Under the pieces are notes generated by a model, which saw nothing but the letters and a program-made list of their open reading frames with translations, was not told where the DNA came from and made no database searches. DNA of 64,000 nucleotides, taken from positions 6,776,920 to 6,840,919 of the forward strand of contig OY848923.1 in NCBI GenBank assembly GCA_963693285.1. The letters are read 5' to 3'. Both the position numbers and the translations under genes were made by a program. Shown here piece by piece: positions 50,231 through 62,324 of this stretch. Each line of letters opens with the position of its first letter. The first letter of the stretch is position 1. This DNA comes from Xestospongia muta (Eukaryota > Porifera > Demospongiae > Haplosclerida > Petrosiidae).

Positions 50231-50319
50231 TTTGTTGCTCAGGAAGAACAGTTGGTGGTGTTTGATTAAAGCGCAAGAGAATGCATTTCAAGCTGTCAAG
50301 TCAGGATTGTCTTCAGATC

Positions 50320-51925
50320 TGTTGTTAGTTCATTTTGACCCAAACAAGAAGATTGTTTTGACCTGTGATGCCTCACCATATGGGGTGGGGGCGGTCATAT
50401 CTCATCTCATGAATGATGGCACAGAACGTCCAATTTCTTTTGTCTTTAGGACATTGTCACAGGCAGAGCGTAACTATGCTCATATAGAGAAGGAAGGATT
50501 AGCCATAATATTTGGTCTATGGCATTTCCATTCTTATCTGTTTGGGAGACATTTTACTATTTGCTCTGACCATCAACCACTAAGGTATCTCTTTGGAGAG
50601 AATAAAGCAGTGCCAACACTAGCATCTGCTCGTATTCAATGCTGGGCACTGATTTTGAGTTCATATAGTTATACCGTGTTATACAAACCGGGTAGTCAAA
50701 CACCTCATGCGGATGCACTGAGTAGGTTACCACAAGATGTCCCAACACCCTCCACAGTTGAACCACAAGAAGAGGAAGTATTTTTGTTTGCAGACCACCA
50801 AGGTTCAATGGTAGTCACTAGTAAACAAGTCAAGTATTTTACAGCTCATGATCCTGTCTTATCAGCAGTAGTTAGGTTTATTCTCCAAGGTTGGGCTACC
50901 AAATTAGACAATCAGGGCTTACAGCCATATTGGTGTAGATGTCCAGAACTGACTGTGATTGATAATTGTTTATTGTGGGGCTCAAGGGTTGTTATACCTC
51001 CACAAATTCAGGATTCAGTGTTAAAAGAGCTTCATGATATGCATATTGGTATATCAAGAATGAAGTCCCTCACTTGTAGTTATGTCTGGTGGCCTTCACT
51101 TAATAAAGATATTGAAACAATGGTTAGGACTTGTATACCTTGTCAAAGTTTGTTCAATGCACCTGCTGCTGTTCCACTACACCCGTGGGAGTGGCCACAA
51201 CGTCTTTGGTGCAGGTTGCATTTGGACTATGCGGGACCATTCATGGGGAAGATGTTTTTAGTTGTTGTGGACACCCTCTCAAAATGGCTAGAAATCAAGA
51301 TGGTATCTAGAGCAACATCAAAAGCCACCATAGTATGCATGTCTTCAGTCAATATATGCCACACATGGTCTTTCAGAGAGAGTGGTAACGGATAATGGTA
51401 GCCTGTTCACTAGTGAGGAGTTTAAGGCATTTTTAGAAGCAAATGGTATTGCTCATTCTACTAGCTCCCCATACCATCCAGCCTCTAATGGGTTGGGAGA
51501 GAGGGCAGTCCAGAGTTTTAAGCAGTCTATGAGGAAGTTCACCAGTGGATCAATTGAGTCCAAGCTGTCACGGTTCTTATTTACTTACTGGCTCACTCCT
51601 CATGCTACCACATCACAGTCTCCAGCAGAGGTGTTATTTAAACGTCGCCCACAGTCCAGATTAGATATCCTGGTTCCTAGTATTGAGCAAGTGGTTGAAC
51701 AACCGACGTCAGGACAATCAGAAGAAAAGTCATGATATTCATAGTGCTACTCGTGTGTTTGCTATAGGTGACTCAATTTTTATTAAGGACTTCCGTCCTG
51801 GCAGTAAACATTGGCTGTCTGGAAAGATAGTAGAATTGTTGGGTCCGGTGTCAGCTCGAGTCAAGTTGTTGAATGGAGAATTTCATAGACGTCATTTGAC
51901 CATATACGAATGTGTCAAGTAGCAG
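50320..51925 (+). pseudogene. Ty3 RNase H and integrase, first copy
   Basis: RNase H begins with the acidic motif LTCDASPYGVGA. Integrase has H-x3-H with C-x2-C (HDMHIG and CIPCQ), a catalytic core with LDYAGP, VTDNGS and NGLGERAVQ, and a C-terminal GPVSARVKL segment. A 4-nt insertion near 51335 shifts the frame between the first and second core acidic residues, and another shift lies near 51710. Confidence 0.85.
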
Positions 51926-52076
51926 ACCAAGACTATTCACCTGTAACGTCAGTTGATAGCAGGGTTGTTGTAATCAGTAGTTGTAATTGTAATGATTATT
52001 AATAATTACATTATCTCAAAGAAATTGTAATGTAATTACACTAAGTAATTGTAATCAATTAGTAATTCAGTGCCAT

Positions 52077-53618
52077 CTCATGAATGATGGCACAGAACGT
52101 CCAATTTCTTTTGTCTCTAGGACATTGTCACAGGCAGAGCGTAACTATGCTCACATAGAGAAGGAAGGATCAGCCATAATATTTGGTGTACGACGTTTCC
52201 ATTCTTATTTGTTCGGGAGACATTTTACTATTTGCTCTGACCATCAACTACTAAGGTTACCGTATCTCTTTGGAGAAAATAAAGCAGTGCCAACACTAGC
52301 ATCTGCTCATATTCAAAACTGGGCACTGATTTTGAGTTCATATAGTTACACCGTGTCATACAAACTGGGTAGTCAAATACCTCATGCGGATGCACTGAGT
52401 AGGTTACCACAAGATGTCCCAACGCCCTCCACAGTTGAAGCACAAGCAGAGGAAGTATTTTTTTTGCAGAACACCAAGGTCCAATGGTAGTCACTAGTAA
52501 ACAAGTCAAGTATTTTACAGCTGGTGATCCTGTCTTATCAGCAGTAGTTAGGTTTACTCTCCAAGGTTGGCCTACCAAAATGGACAATCAGGGCTTACAT
52601 CCATATTGGTGTAGACGTCCAGAACTGACTGTGATTGATAATTGTTTATTGTGGGGCTCAAGGGTTGTTATACCTCCACAAATTTGGGATTCAGTGTTAA
52701 AAGAGCTTCATGATACGCATATTGGTATATCAAGAATGAAGTCCCTCACTCGTAGTTATGTCTGGTGGCCTTCACTTAATAAAGATATTGAAACAACAGT
52801 TCGGACTTGTATACCTTGTCAAAGTTTGCTCAGTGCACCTGCTGCAGTTCCACTACACCCGTGGGAGTGGCCACAACGTCCTTGGTGCAGGTTGCATTTG
52901 GACTATGCGGGACCATTCATGGGGAAGATGTTTTTAATTGTTGGGGACGCCCACTCAAAATGGCTAGAAGTCAAGATGGTACCTGCAGCAATGTCAAAAG
53001 CCAGCATAGTATGTCTTCAGTCAATATTTGCCACACATGGTCTTCCAGAGAGAGTGGTAACGGATAACAGTAGCATGTTCACTAGTGAGGAGTTTAAGGC
53101 ATTTCTAGAAGCAAATGGTATTGCTCATTCTACTAGCTCCCCATACCATCCAGCCTCTAATGGGTTAGCAGAGAGGGCAGTCCAGAGTTTTAAGCAGTCT
53201 ATGAGGAAGTTCACCAGTGGATCAATTTAGTCCAAGCTGTCACGGTTCTTATTTACTTACTGCCTCACTCCTCATGCTATCACATCACAGTCTCCAGCAG
53301 AGGTGTTATTTAAACGTCGCCCATGGTCCAGATTAGATATCCTGGTTCCTAGTATTGAGCAAGTGGTTGAATGAACGACGTCAGGACAATCAGAAGAAAA
53401 GTCATGATATTCATAGTGCTACTCGTGTGTTTGCTATAGGTGACTCAGTTTTTATTAAGGACATCCGTCCTGGCAGTAAACATTGGCTGCCTGGAAAGAT
53501 AGTAGAATTGTTGGGTCCGGTGTCAGCTCGAGTCAAGTTGTTGAATGGAGAATTTCATAGATGTCATTTTGACCATATACGAATGTCTCAAGTACCAGAC
53601 CAGACTATTCACCTGTAA
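52077..53618 (+). pseudogene. Ty3 RNase H and integrase, duplicated second copy
   Basis: This stretch repeats 50398-51939 in the same orientation at an offset of about 1679 bases, starting in mid RNase H (MNDGTERPISF). It lacks the 4-nt insertion of copy 1, but has a frameshift near 52475, TAG near 53228 and TGA near 53370. The 51960-52076 joint is AT-rich with repeated GTAATTA motifs. Confidence 0.85.
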
Positions 53619-53907
53619 CGTCAGTTGATAGTAATACCGAAGTTTGGACATCTAGCGTCCCTATACCAGTTGATTAACAGTTGGTGGACTCAGGTGGTAC
53701 CTCTACACTCGCTTGCCCACCCACATCAAATGATCCAGCAACATCCATTGGTGCAACAGTTTGTCGTTCTACACGTCAATGTACAGCACCCAATAGATGG
53801 GACCCAAGTTTCAAGTAACTACTATAACCTGTATATTGGTTTGTGAGTTAATGTTTACTCTTATGATTTGTGTAGTTATTGAATAATCCCACCGAATTAG
53901 GGGGAAG

Positions 53908-54086
53908 TGTAATAATTTGTGTGTTTAATTACTTAATATTCATTATGTAATGATTATGTGATAATTATGTTTTTTGTAAGCATGCGCTTAGAGCACGAGT
54001 CGAGCTAGTCATTCCTTCTTGTAAATAAGTTGTTGTTAATCTTCTCTAATCTTGATTGTTCGTTAGCGTGGTCTCAGGTTACATCA
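53908..54086 (+). repeat. 3-prime LTR
   Basis: It starts TGTAATAATTTGTGTG, ends TTACATCA and is followed by the GTTGT target duplicate. Confidence 0.9.
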
Positions 54087-54091
54087 GTTGT

Positions 54092-54725
54092 ATAAATTAT
54101 ATTAATCTACATATTGGGTTTACACATAAAGCACAAAGATCAATTGAAATACTTAATGAGCACACACATTACCTCCTAGTAAAAAAGCGTGAATGAATAC
54201 TGTAAAGATATGGACATCCTCTACATATGTATGACTCAAGCTAACATCTTTTGTTGTGGAAAAAACTTGACAATGTTTCTCTTGATTATCATCATCTACT
54301 GAGATAGTAAAAAATATATAATTATATAAATTTATGCCATATCATATGTTTTAAATTCAATTTTTAGCTCACCATCAGACAGATACAGAATGAAACCAGT
54401 TCCTTCAGTACTACATGATCAGTTCCATTTCAAGTAAGAAATACCAGTTATCAAAGTTACTTCCTGACTAATCAAATGCCCCTTATGCAATTATGATCTC
54501 GGATTGGTTCTATCATATCTAGTCTGGTAGGAAATATACATTTATAGCATACAATTAATGAAACAAATCACTTGTATTCTGGTCCAAGGTAAGTGGCTAT
54601 AGCTTGATGTATTTCTTCATGTGTTATATTTATGTCATATACATTAATACCAAGTTTGATTATATTGAATGCACTCAATGTCTTTCCTGCTTGATCCAAA
54701 GACTGAAGATAGACACAACTATATA
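54092..54725 (-). pseudogene. Family V relic V8, 5-prime part
   Basis: Remains of the extra strand exon (about 54180-54300), the hairpin exon (about 54375-54520, with indels in and after the V-P-x-G-T codons) and the module-1 end exon (54565-54720). It continues the 46.7-47.9 kb relic across the retrotransposon. Confidence 0.55.
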
Positions 54726-55081
54726 CTGCATGCTGTTGTTCAGGTAATTATTTACTTTGTTTAGTGACTGCTCAGTCAATTTAGTTAACTTTACTATTTA
54801 TTTAATAATGTGGGACTTCAGTTCCCAGTAGATTACTGTCGCATCTGTTAACATCTGCTATGATAGATAGTAATTATGATAATTAACATTATAACACAAT
54901 CATAGCAAGCATGTACACCCATTTTTGAAATCTTAGCAGATATGACAAAAGAACTGGTTGTAGTTAGCTGATTCCTTAATAGGCTATGTTTCTTTAGTAT
55001 AATATATAAATTGATCAAATAATAACAAAATCAAATTATCAATTTATTGTAATACAAACTACAAGTTCCAACTTGACATCA

Positions 55082-56825
55082 TTAAAATGCAACACTACAA
55101 GGAAGATGAAGAAATTACTATAAGATCATTAATATGAAGAAGTGTTTATTACAAATATACACTAGAACTAACACACACAACCTTTATATAAATCATAGGA
55201 GTCTTACATATAATTGCTTCCTAGGTATTCCTGCAAAAGTGTAGAAATGTCCTGATTACTGGTTTCAGGAATGTTACGAATTAGGATACTGAGCCCAACA
55301 GAAAGGAGTTCAGAAGAACCTGATGAATAACTATGATCCCATTCCGTATAGGTTAATGTAAACACGCTGACATAACTGTTAAACGGCTGATAGTCTTGTA
55401 GATGCTGTAAAAATGCTTTCAATAACAAATATAAACATGATATCTTCCATATACTTGCTGAATTTGTTGATTGATGTTACTTGCAATAAGATGTTCATGA
55501 CCAGTAATATCAAAACAACAACTTAGCCGTATAGCAATAGACTTGGTTGTATCTATGAACAAACAAGATACCAAAATGTATCGATGTCAAATTAATATAT
55601 TTAACTCAGAGACATATAGTCTAATGAATTTAAGCAGATATTAACCAGAAAATGCTATTGTATAAGAACAAATTTATATGTATTGAAAAACCTTTAATAC
55701 ATGCAAGAACCCTCATGTCTTGAGTTACATAATTGATCATATAAGTAGGTAAAGCCACATGGTTAGTATAAGAGGTTTTAGTAATATTAAAAATTATAAT
55801 AAGTCTCACTTTCCAAATCTACTTTTTGAGTTAGGCGGTAGACACAGGTACCAGTATCAGATATGTGACGAAAAGTGGCTTCTTGTTGTGTTGTGAAGGA
55901 CATGATACTGCCTTTATTAAAGAAAAATTATAGGTATTAGAATTCATGTTTCTATCATTTACAGACCTTGATGATAGGCTTGGAATACATTTCCATTTGC
56001 AATAGAAAGGCCATTTGAAAAATTCAAGTCTGTAACGTCTCCGATAAATTGTTTAACATGGTTTTTGCGTAGACTGATAAAGAAAAGTCAAAAAATTTAT
56101 TTAATTTTTTAAACATTAACATACATATCTAACAAACACTCATTTTTATTTTCAATACTCACATGTATCTTGAACCAAGATATTCACTTACAGCATCGTA
56201 AATATCTTGGTATGTTACTTGACTCTCACCAATAATACTAATACTGATGTCAACAGTTTTTTTACCAGATGGCAGGTTATTTGGGACATCACCTTGCTCC
56301 ACAATTGCTTTAAAATGTTCATCCTTGAAAGCCTATAGAATTAAAGCATGCAATAAATCGTTGCAATTTTTTTTGCCTTAGTTGGTCAGTCTTATGTAGT
56401 CTGTATATATAGTTTATTCGTATCATGAGTAGTCGTGAAAACTTGGCAGTACAGCAGTTTAGTCTTGACCTTAGACCTATATGCAAAAGATTTGTGTGTA
56501 GGTCTGGGACTGAGACTATAGTTTAACACTTTATATTTGTTTGTCCACCACATTATCTAAAAGGTTTTTAGAAATAATTTCATCTTTTTCTCATTGATCA
56601 GGCTTAAGCTTAGTTTGAACCTGGCAACCTCATTCAAAGCTATCAGACTGTTTTAAAATGTGGCAAAGTTTGTGATGAGGCTTAAAATAATATATAAGTC
56701 TATATATTCAGCGACTTGTATGGCAAAAAACATGATTGATGTCTGCAACCTATATAGTAATGAACCTCACTGTGCGTTGGTGCATAGCGAGGGTACTGTA
56801 GCCTGTCAGTGTGTGTATGTGTGTG

Positions 56826-56858
<33 letters not shown>

Positions 56859-57769
56859 TTGTGTGTGTGAGTGTGTGTGAGTGTGTGTGTGTGTGTTACC
56901 CGGGCAAATGGCTTTGAACTCCTTTAACTCGACAAACACGGCACTGGTAGCAACCAAACTGTATAGTGGACGTTAGCAAAACTTCTGTACTTCTTAAGAA
57001 TACTGCTAAAAGGAGCTTCAAACGAAAAAAGCTTTAAAAATCTGAAAAACTTTTTTTAAAAATCACAGCTTTCAGTGAAGACTCGAGAATTCAATAAAAC
57101 CTCCTGCATACAGCTTATGACATTTTCCAACTTTTTAAAGTGAGAATTTTTGCAAAAATACTTCTTTGGAAAGTTATGACAGTTTTACTAACTTTTGGCA
57201 GTTATTTTTGCTGATACATTGAGCGCGAAATAAAAATACTAGCACCATAGCTGTCATTGGAGAATCACTAACTTTTACTAAGAAGTTGGAAAGTATATAT
57301 TAAACCTTTTGTCGATGCAATTAGAGTGCAAAGTACCCAGTAGACGTACCAAAAAACGTTAATCTTTCCCTTTGATTGAAGAGATAGATCTACACTGCAC
57401 ACCACAGCGAGGTTAAGCACTTTCATTGGTATATCATATATGCATTGTGTTTTTCTATGAGGAGAATGTCTGGCTTCAAGAGCTATAGTAAAAACTGTAC
57501 TTTATATGAATTTACCTTTTGTAAAGCTTTCAAAAGAGAGGATTGTTCAGCTTCAACATCACGTTTGAAGTGACAGACTATATCCACAACAATAACTAAA
57601 CAAAGAGTAATAGCTACAAACCAATGCATTATGTATAATCTGTACCTTTAGCAGATGAAACTAGCAAAAAATTGGTCCCAGCTGGAACTGTATACTTCCC
57701 TGAACCAGTATTGTATACATTTAATGTGTTTAGACAGATCAGATGTTGTACTTCTTTGCTCTCTGCCAT
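55082..57769 (-). CDS. Family V gene V9, eight exons, fully open
   Basis: Exons 57646-57769, 57516-57595, 56163-56332, 55967-56073, 55810-55911, 55455-55552, 55208-55404 and 55082-55094 total 891 nt: 296 residues and a stop, all in phase. Module 1 (1-124): hairpin VPAGTNF, then IVCHFKRD, then an exon of 170 nt ending AVSEYLGSRY. Module 2 (125-292): hairpin whose usual I-P-x-G-T reads IANGNVF, a strand exon, SCCFDIT, then an exon ending QEYLGSNY. The last exon adds IVAF. Predicted order in each module is strand-strand-strand-helix-strand-helix. No signal peptide or membrane helix. Intron 2 is about 1.2 kb and holds the GT tract and foldback fragment. A TATA-like box lies upstream. Function unknown; best reference copy of the family. 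Confidence 0.7.
56809..56897 (+). repeat. (GT)n microsatellite
   Basis: An imperfect GT tract with TATGT and GAGT interruptions, inside V9 intron 2. Cysteine/valine-rich frames across it are repeat translations. Confidence 0.95.
56980..57420. mobile_element. Truncated foldback element inside V9 intron 2
   Basis: It matches 35388-35860 in reverse orientation. One arm end (CTTTGATTGAAGAGATAGATC to AGCGAGGTTAAGCACTTT) also matches 11050-11220. Confidence 0.55.
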
Positions 57770-57814
57770 AATAATTGTTGCACTGTCTACTAAAATTAGC
57801 AGACTGCTACACTG

Positions 57815-57827
57815 CCTTATATATAAA
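57815..57827 (-). promoter_or_regulatory. TATA-like box of V9
   Basis: TTTATATATAAGG on the minus strand, 46-58 bases upstream of the ATG at 57769. A degenerate palindrome unit follows at about 57885-57925. Confidence 0.55.
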
Positions 57828-57989
57828 GCAGTCAGTGCATTAGATGTACAAGATATATAGTATATAGTGAGTATATATATATATGTATATATACCTTATA
57901 AGGTAACCATTGTCCACTTTATATTGTGTGAAGAGGTCCACTATTATATCATGCTTTCTATCTTATCTACCAGATTGTCATGTAAACCA

Positions 57990-58817
57990 CTGAAATAATT
58001 AGTTGTTTTAACTGAGTATGTTTTAATATCAATGATAATGTTTTTGTCTAACTAATAAGACTTTAAACAGAATCTTTATGACTCTGACAATGAACTGTAT
58101 GACATCATGTGCATCAATTAGTGTGTGTATTTGAAAAGTTTGATTCATATAATTTTCAGTATCTCATCCTGTATTATGTATGTAAATTCAAACCAATTGA
58201 CCACAGATTACTTAATTTATTTATACAATGATAATTATACTACCATGTTTTGATAACATTTGATGATATCTCTAAAACATCCCACTGGTCACTCTCAGAC
58301 TGGTGTTTTAGTGTGATTATGTGCAGAGAAAGGTGACAATTATTTCTTTTTCCATTTGTATTTTCATTCTAACATACAATGATTCTGTGACAAACAGATA
58401 CACTTAGGACATGACCTTTTCAGTATTATTATAATTAACTACTAGAAGCAACAAGACACCAGACTTACCTTAGATAAAATACTGGGTGTTGTCAAAATGA
58501 TATTTCTTTTTAACAACAGTAAAATTAAAATTTCTCAGAAATATGATATCATGAGGTCATTATAATAAATCTGTAACACTGCATAATGTTATACTGTAAT
58601 TTTGAAACGTTTCTATTTGTAGAAAGGCAATATTTTTGTTGATTTTTAAAAGGGAATTGATCAATATCATTCTGTATTAGTCTGACAATTATTATGATCA
58701 GGCCTTTTAGAACAACCAAGATAGTTATTGCATCCAGAATTAGTAGTAGAAGGGAAGATTAATGTTTATGAATATAATTACATACTAGGTGTGTCTTCGA
58801 CAAGTATTAGAATCATC
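57990..58817. promoter_or_regulatory. 5-prime flank of D5
   Basis: Colinear with the D3 and D4 flanks, but with a deletion of about 100 bases near 58390. The conserved minus-strand donor-like site is near 58465. No gene seen. Confidence 0.4.
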
Positions 58818-61099
58818 ATGAAATCTGCACAGTCGAATCTTCAGTTCAAGAGAACATTAGGAATCCAGCTTGTCAACATTGAACCTGGTCTTAGTGATCA
58901 CCAATTTCACTCTCTCAAACTGGCTTGCTTCCTCCTGGATATACCAAGACAACAACTAGAGAATGCTGACACATTTACTGACCTCTACCAATTGATAGAA
59001 CATAAGATGCCTCAACACGCACCCTCACTGATCTATCAGATGCTTATTCTTGTTGGGTTTCCTAAATCACATTTACAAGGCTTGCTACCATTTGTTGAAA
59101 TGAAGATTCGTTTGGAGAAAAATCTGGTTATGGATTTAACTTTGACATTGTCATTTATACTGGGAGATATATCAGAAAAAAGTTATCAAAAATTTAAGGA
59201 ACTAGCTCGACTTATGTTTCTTCCAGAATATCATACATCTCGAATCTTGTCACGTTCACATCTTTTAGAACTGTTACAAGATAGGAACACTCTCATTCCA
59301 GATCATCTGGTTTATATGTTTGCATGGCTTGAAGCAGCTGGTTGTCCTCTACAAGTTGAATATCTTAGAGAATTTTGTGTCCGTCAAAGTCTCACAGTGC
59401 CAGATTGGAGTGAATTACAGCTACCAGAATTAGGTGAGTTTCTATATTACTGCACTATTCCACTAAACTAGATTTTTATTTATTTAACCAAATTAATTAA
59501 TCAGATTGGCTGGCATGTGGTTAATATCATAGCTATGGAAATTCTATTTATCATCTCATTAATATTAGTTAAACGAAAATTTTAATTGATGTTAGTTCAG
59601 ATGCATATTTAATAGACCTGCATGTCACTATCATATTGTAATAGTATAGTTCTCCATAACACATACACCATTTTTAATAAGTCATTTGTTAAGCAATCAT
59701 ATAATGTTAATAATACTTTGTAAGTATGCAACATAAGTAACACAACACAATGTTAACCAATCTCTTTAACAATGATACTACAACTTCACATTGTAATGAA
59801 ATTAGTTATGTCCTATTCATACATGCACATAATGTCTTCATTATATTTATTCAGTATAGTACAACCACATGTGTCTTATATAAATTATTAGTCAAATATG
59901 CTACTGTGATCTCAGTTCATTTTTACTGTTTGCACATGATATAGGTGCTGATTATGAAGATGATACTGTTGATATAGATGGTGCTAGAATTGACAGATTT
60001 ATTCTTGAAGTCATGGCAAAACGTCAAAGATGTAAGTCTATGAATTATCAGAATTTTGATGCATAGCACTCCATCATTTGTAGGTCGTTTCTGTACAGTG
60101 AAATGTACCATATGTTCTATATTATTAATAGTCTTAGCACTTCTTATAACAATCGTCTCTATTAGTGGTTTTGGAGTCTTTTACATTGGTTTGAAAGATA
60201 TTTCTTTACATTCAGTTCACAACATCGGAAGTAATACATCAGTAATTATTGAACCTAACTGTTACAAGTCTTTTTGGACAAAAAATGTCATTATTAGTAA
60301 CACAAAAGGATATAGTAATGATCCTGTGACAGTTACCTTTTATAAGACAAATGTGAATACCCTTCACTTAATAGCAAAACAATTGAAAGGAAGAAACGAG
60401 ACATATAATCCAAATGGTGTTAATTATCGCGAAGGTATGAACTATTTAGTTGATTCCCCAATTTATTCAGCTGGTAATAGTACACTTACTTATACCTTCA
60501 GTTTCAGAGCTGATATTAACTTTACTACTTGTCCTCTTGAACTACATATGTTTGATGACTATCAGAAATATCATCACTATCTATTACATCCTTATGATCA
60601 ACATAATGGTCCTATTTCTAGTCCGAATTGTACTCTTAATTCAGTGAATTCTACACTTCAAAGCTACATTGTAAACTTTCATCTCCATCCAAATACATTC
60701 TACTACTTTGCTGTAGGGTTAGCAAAAGATTTATATGTTAATTTAACAATTGGTGGAAAGTTAGAAGAGTTTCGAGTCTCTGATCTGACTCCAGAAAAAT
60801 GTGTTCTGAACATTGACACACCTTCCTGTACTTTTCCAATTGCTTATTCGAGTTTAAGCTTTGCACAAAACTCTATCTGTCTACTTGCTCAATCTAACAG
60901 CAACAATCAAAACAATCTTACAGTAGATGTCACTCTGGCCAACTGGAATGGTGGTAGTGTCACTTGTCTTTTATTTAGTGCTGCCACTGGTTTTATTACA
61001 GTATGTATCATCTTAACGCTAGTTCTATTTATAGTCTGGCATATAAGAAAAGAGTCAGCTGTTATTTCTCAATATACTGACTTGTTGACTGGTGATTAG
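58818..61099 (+). CDS. Family D gene D5: tandem-DED two-pass membrane protein
   Basis: Exons 58818-59433, 59945-60031 and 60084-61099 give 572 residues with no stop. The tandem DEDs (12-92 and 105-187), acidic linker, cysteine-rich juxtamembrane segment, first membrane helix (244-268), ectodomain with six cysteines and second membrane helix (531-555) match D3 and D4. Differences cluster in the ectodomain and the first helix (LALLITIVSI). The intron 1 and 2 sequences are nearly the same as in D3, so D3 and D5 are closest relatives even though D4 lies between them. AATAAA is at 61298-61303. Confidence 0.8.
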
Positions 61100-61790
61100 G
61101 TTATTTTTTAGATAGCACTAAGGCTATTATTGTATTGGTGTGTGCTGTTATTCTATTTACTGCAGATTTTAATTTTTTTACATAACAAAAATTATATTTT
61201 TACTAGTTATAAAGTACTATCAATGTTGTTTTTATAAGTAGTGAATACAAATTATTTATAGTTGCTGAGATCCTGTTTTAAATTTTTAATTTGCTGAAAT
61301 AAACATATTTAAAATTGGGGGGTATATATGCAATATTTCAGTATGAAATCCAATCAGTCTTTGAGTACACAGGAGAGAATTTAAAAATTCCTAATGTATC
61401 AAATCCTTTGGCTGGTTATATTCAGTTCAAATAGTGGTGAAAACAGTTATTTACCCTAAACTTAAGTGCAGATTAATTTATTTTATAAATTAACAGTTTT
61501 AACGTAAACTTAACTTGAGATTTAATGGCAATACACATAGCACATGAGAGTTATCCTTAGGTCAGGGTTCTATTTATAGTGACCCATGCTATAATTGATA
61601 TAGCTTCCCATGCACTCTTTGCAAAAATGCAACAAAATGTTTAGAATATTAACAAAATGTATAGCCTATACTATGAAATACTATTAGTTTTTATAAATCG
61701 TTTTACATAAAAACAAAAAGACACAACAGTTAAGTAATTTAATAGCATTTATTTAGGACTATTTTTTTTTTAAATTTGACTATGTGGGAA
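61100..61790. other. Convergent 3-prime region between D5 and V10
   Basis: Colinear with 39480-40170, with the D5 polyadenylation signal and, on the minus strand, a signal near 61745 for V10. Confidence 0.55.
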
Positions 61791-61798
61791 CTTCACCA

Positions 61799-62253
61799 TC
61801 AGACAAAACTATAAAAGTGAACAACATGTATTACAACATAAACAATACATTGTCATTGTACTCACATGTATTCAAAACCAAGACAATGTTGTAACTGTTC
61901 TATCATGCTCTGTAGTGTAATACCAGTAATTCCAATCACCATTACATGAGCTCCAACAAGTTTAAAATCAATTGTAGTAGTAATATCACTTTCATCATCA
62001 ATAGTAATTGTGTGGTGCTCTTCTATAGGGAAATAACAAGGTGCGTTGTTATTAATGAAGACAAATATGTCAGAATGAAGTCTTTAGCACAGGGTTGTAC
62101 CAACTATTAAAAATTAAGGAGTAAAGTTTGTGTACACTTAAACACTACATATGTCATACTTGTCTAATCTGTTTGTTAAATTGCTTAGTTTGAGCTTGTT
62201 ATCTGATGGCACAAAATGACAAGACAAACGAACTGCAATAAACTTCATTGATC
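61799..62253 (-). pseudogene. Family V partial gene V10 (last three exons)
   Basis: Exons 62160-62253 (SMKFIAVRLSCHFVP), 61866-62081 (HSDIFVFINNNAPCYFP to HCLGFEY) and 61799-61808 (IFV, stop) join in phase and are open. This copy has the original acceptor for the long exon, which V7 and V8 have lost. All upstream exons are missing because the locus is cut at about 62300, where an inverted V copy begins. Confidence 0.6.
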
Positions 62254-62324
62254 CTACAAAGGAAATTGTTAAAAAGTACATTAGTAATATCACTCATATG
62301 ATTATATATATAATTACAATCGGA

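Larger units (their letters stand above)
47974..54086 (+). mobile_element. Ty3/gypsy LTR retrotransposon, decayed
   Basis: LTRs of 181 and 179 bp (47974-48154 and 53908-54086) start TG and end CA. They are flanked by GTTGT at 47969-47973 and 54087-54091. The order gag, protease, reverse transcriptase, RNase H, integrase is that of Ty3/gypsy, and the integrase end has a GPY/F-like segment (ELLGPVSARVKL). A primer-binding-type sequence (TTTGGCGACGAGGG) follows the 5-prime LTR, and a polypurine tract (AGGGGGAAG, 53899-53907) precedes the 3-prime LTR. Several stops and frameshifts and an internal tandem duplication make it nonautonomous. It splits relic V8; the empty site is at 9947-9951. Confidence 0.92.

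Noticed and set aside
56660..56957. Cysteine-valine or threonine-histidine repeat frames
   Set aside because: Translations of the GT tract inside V9 intron 2.
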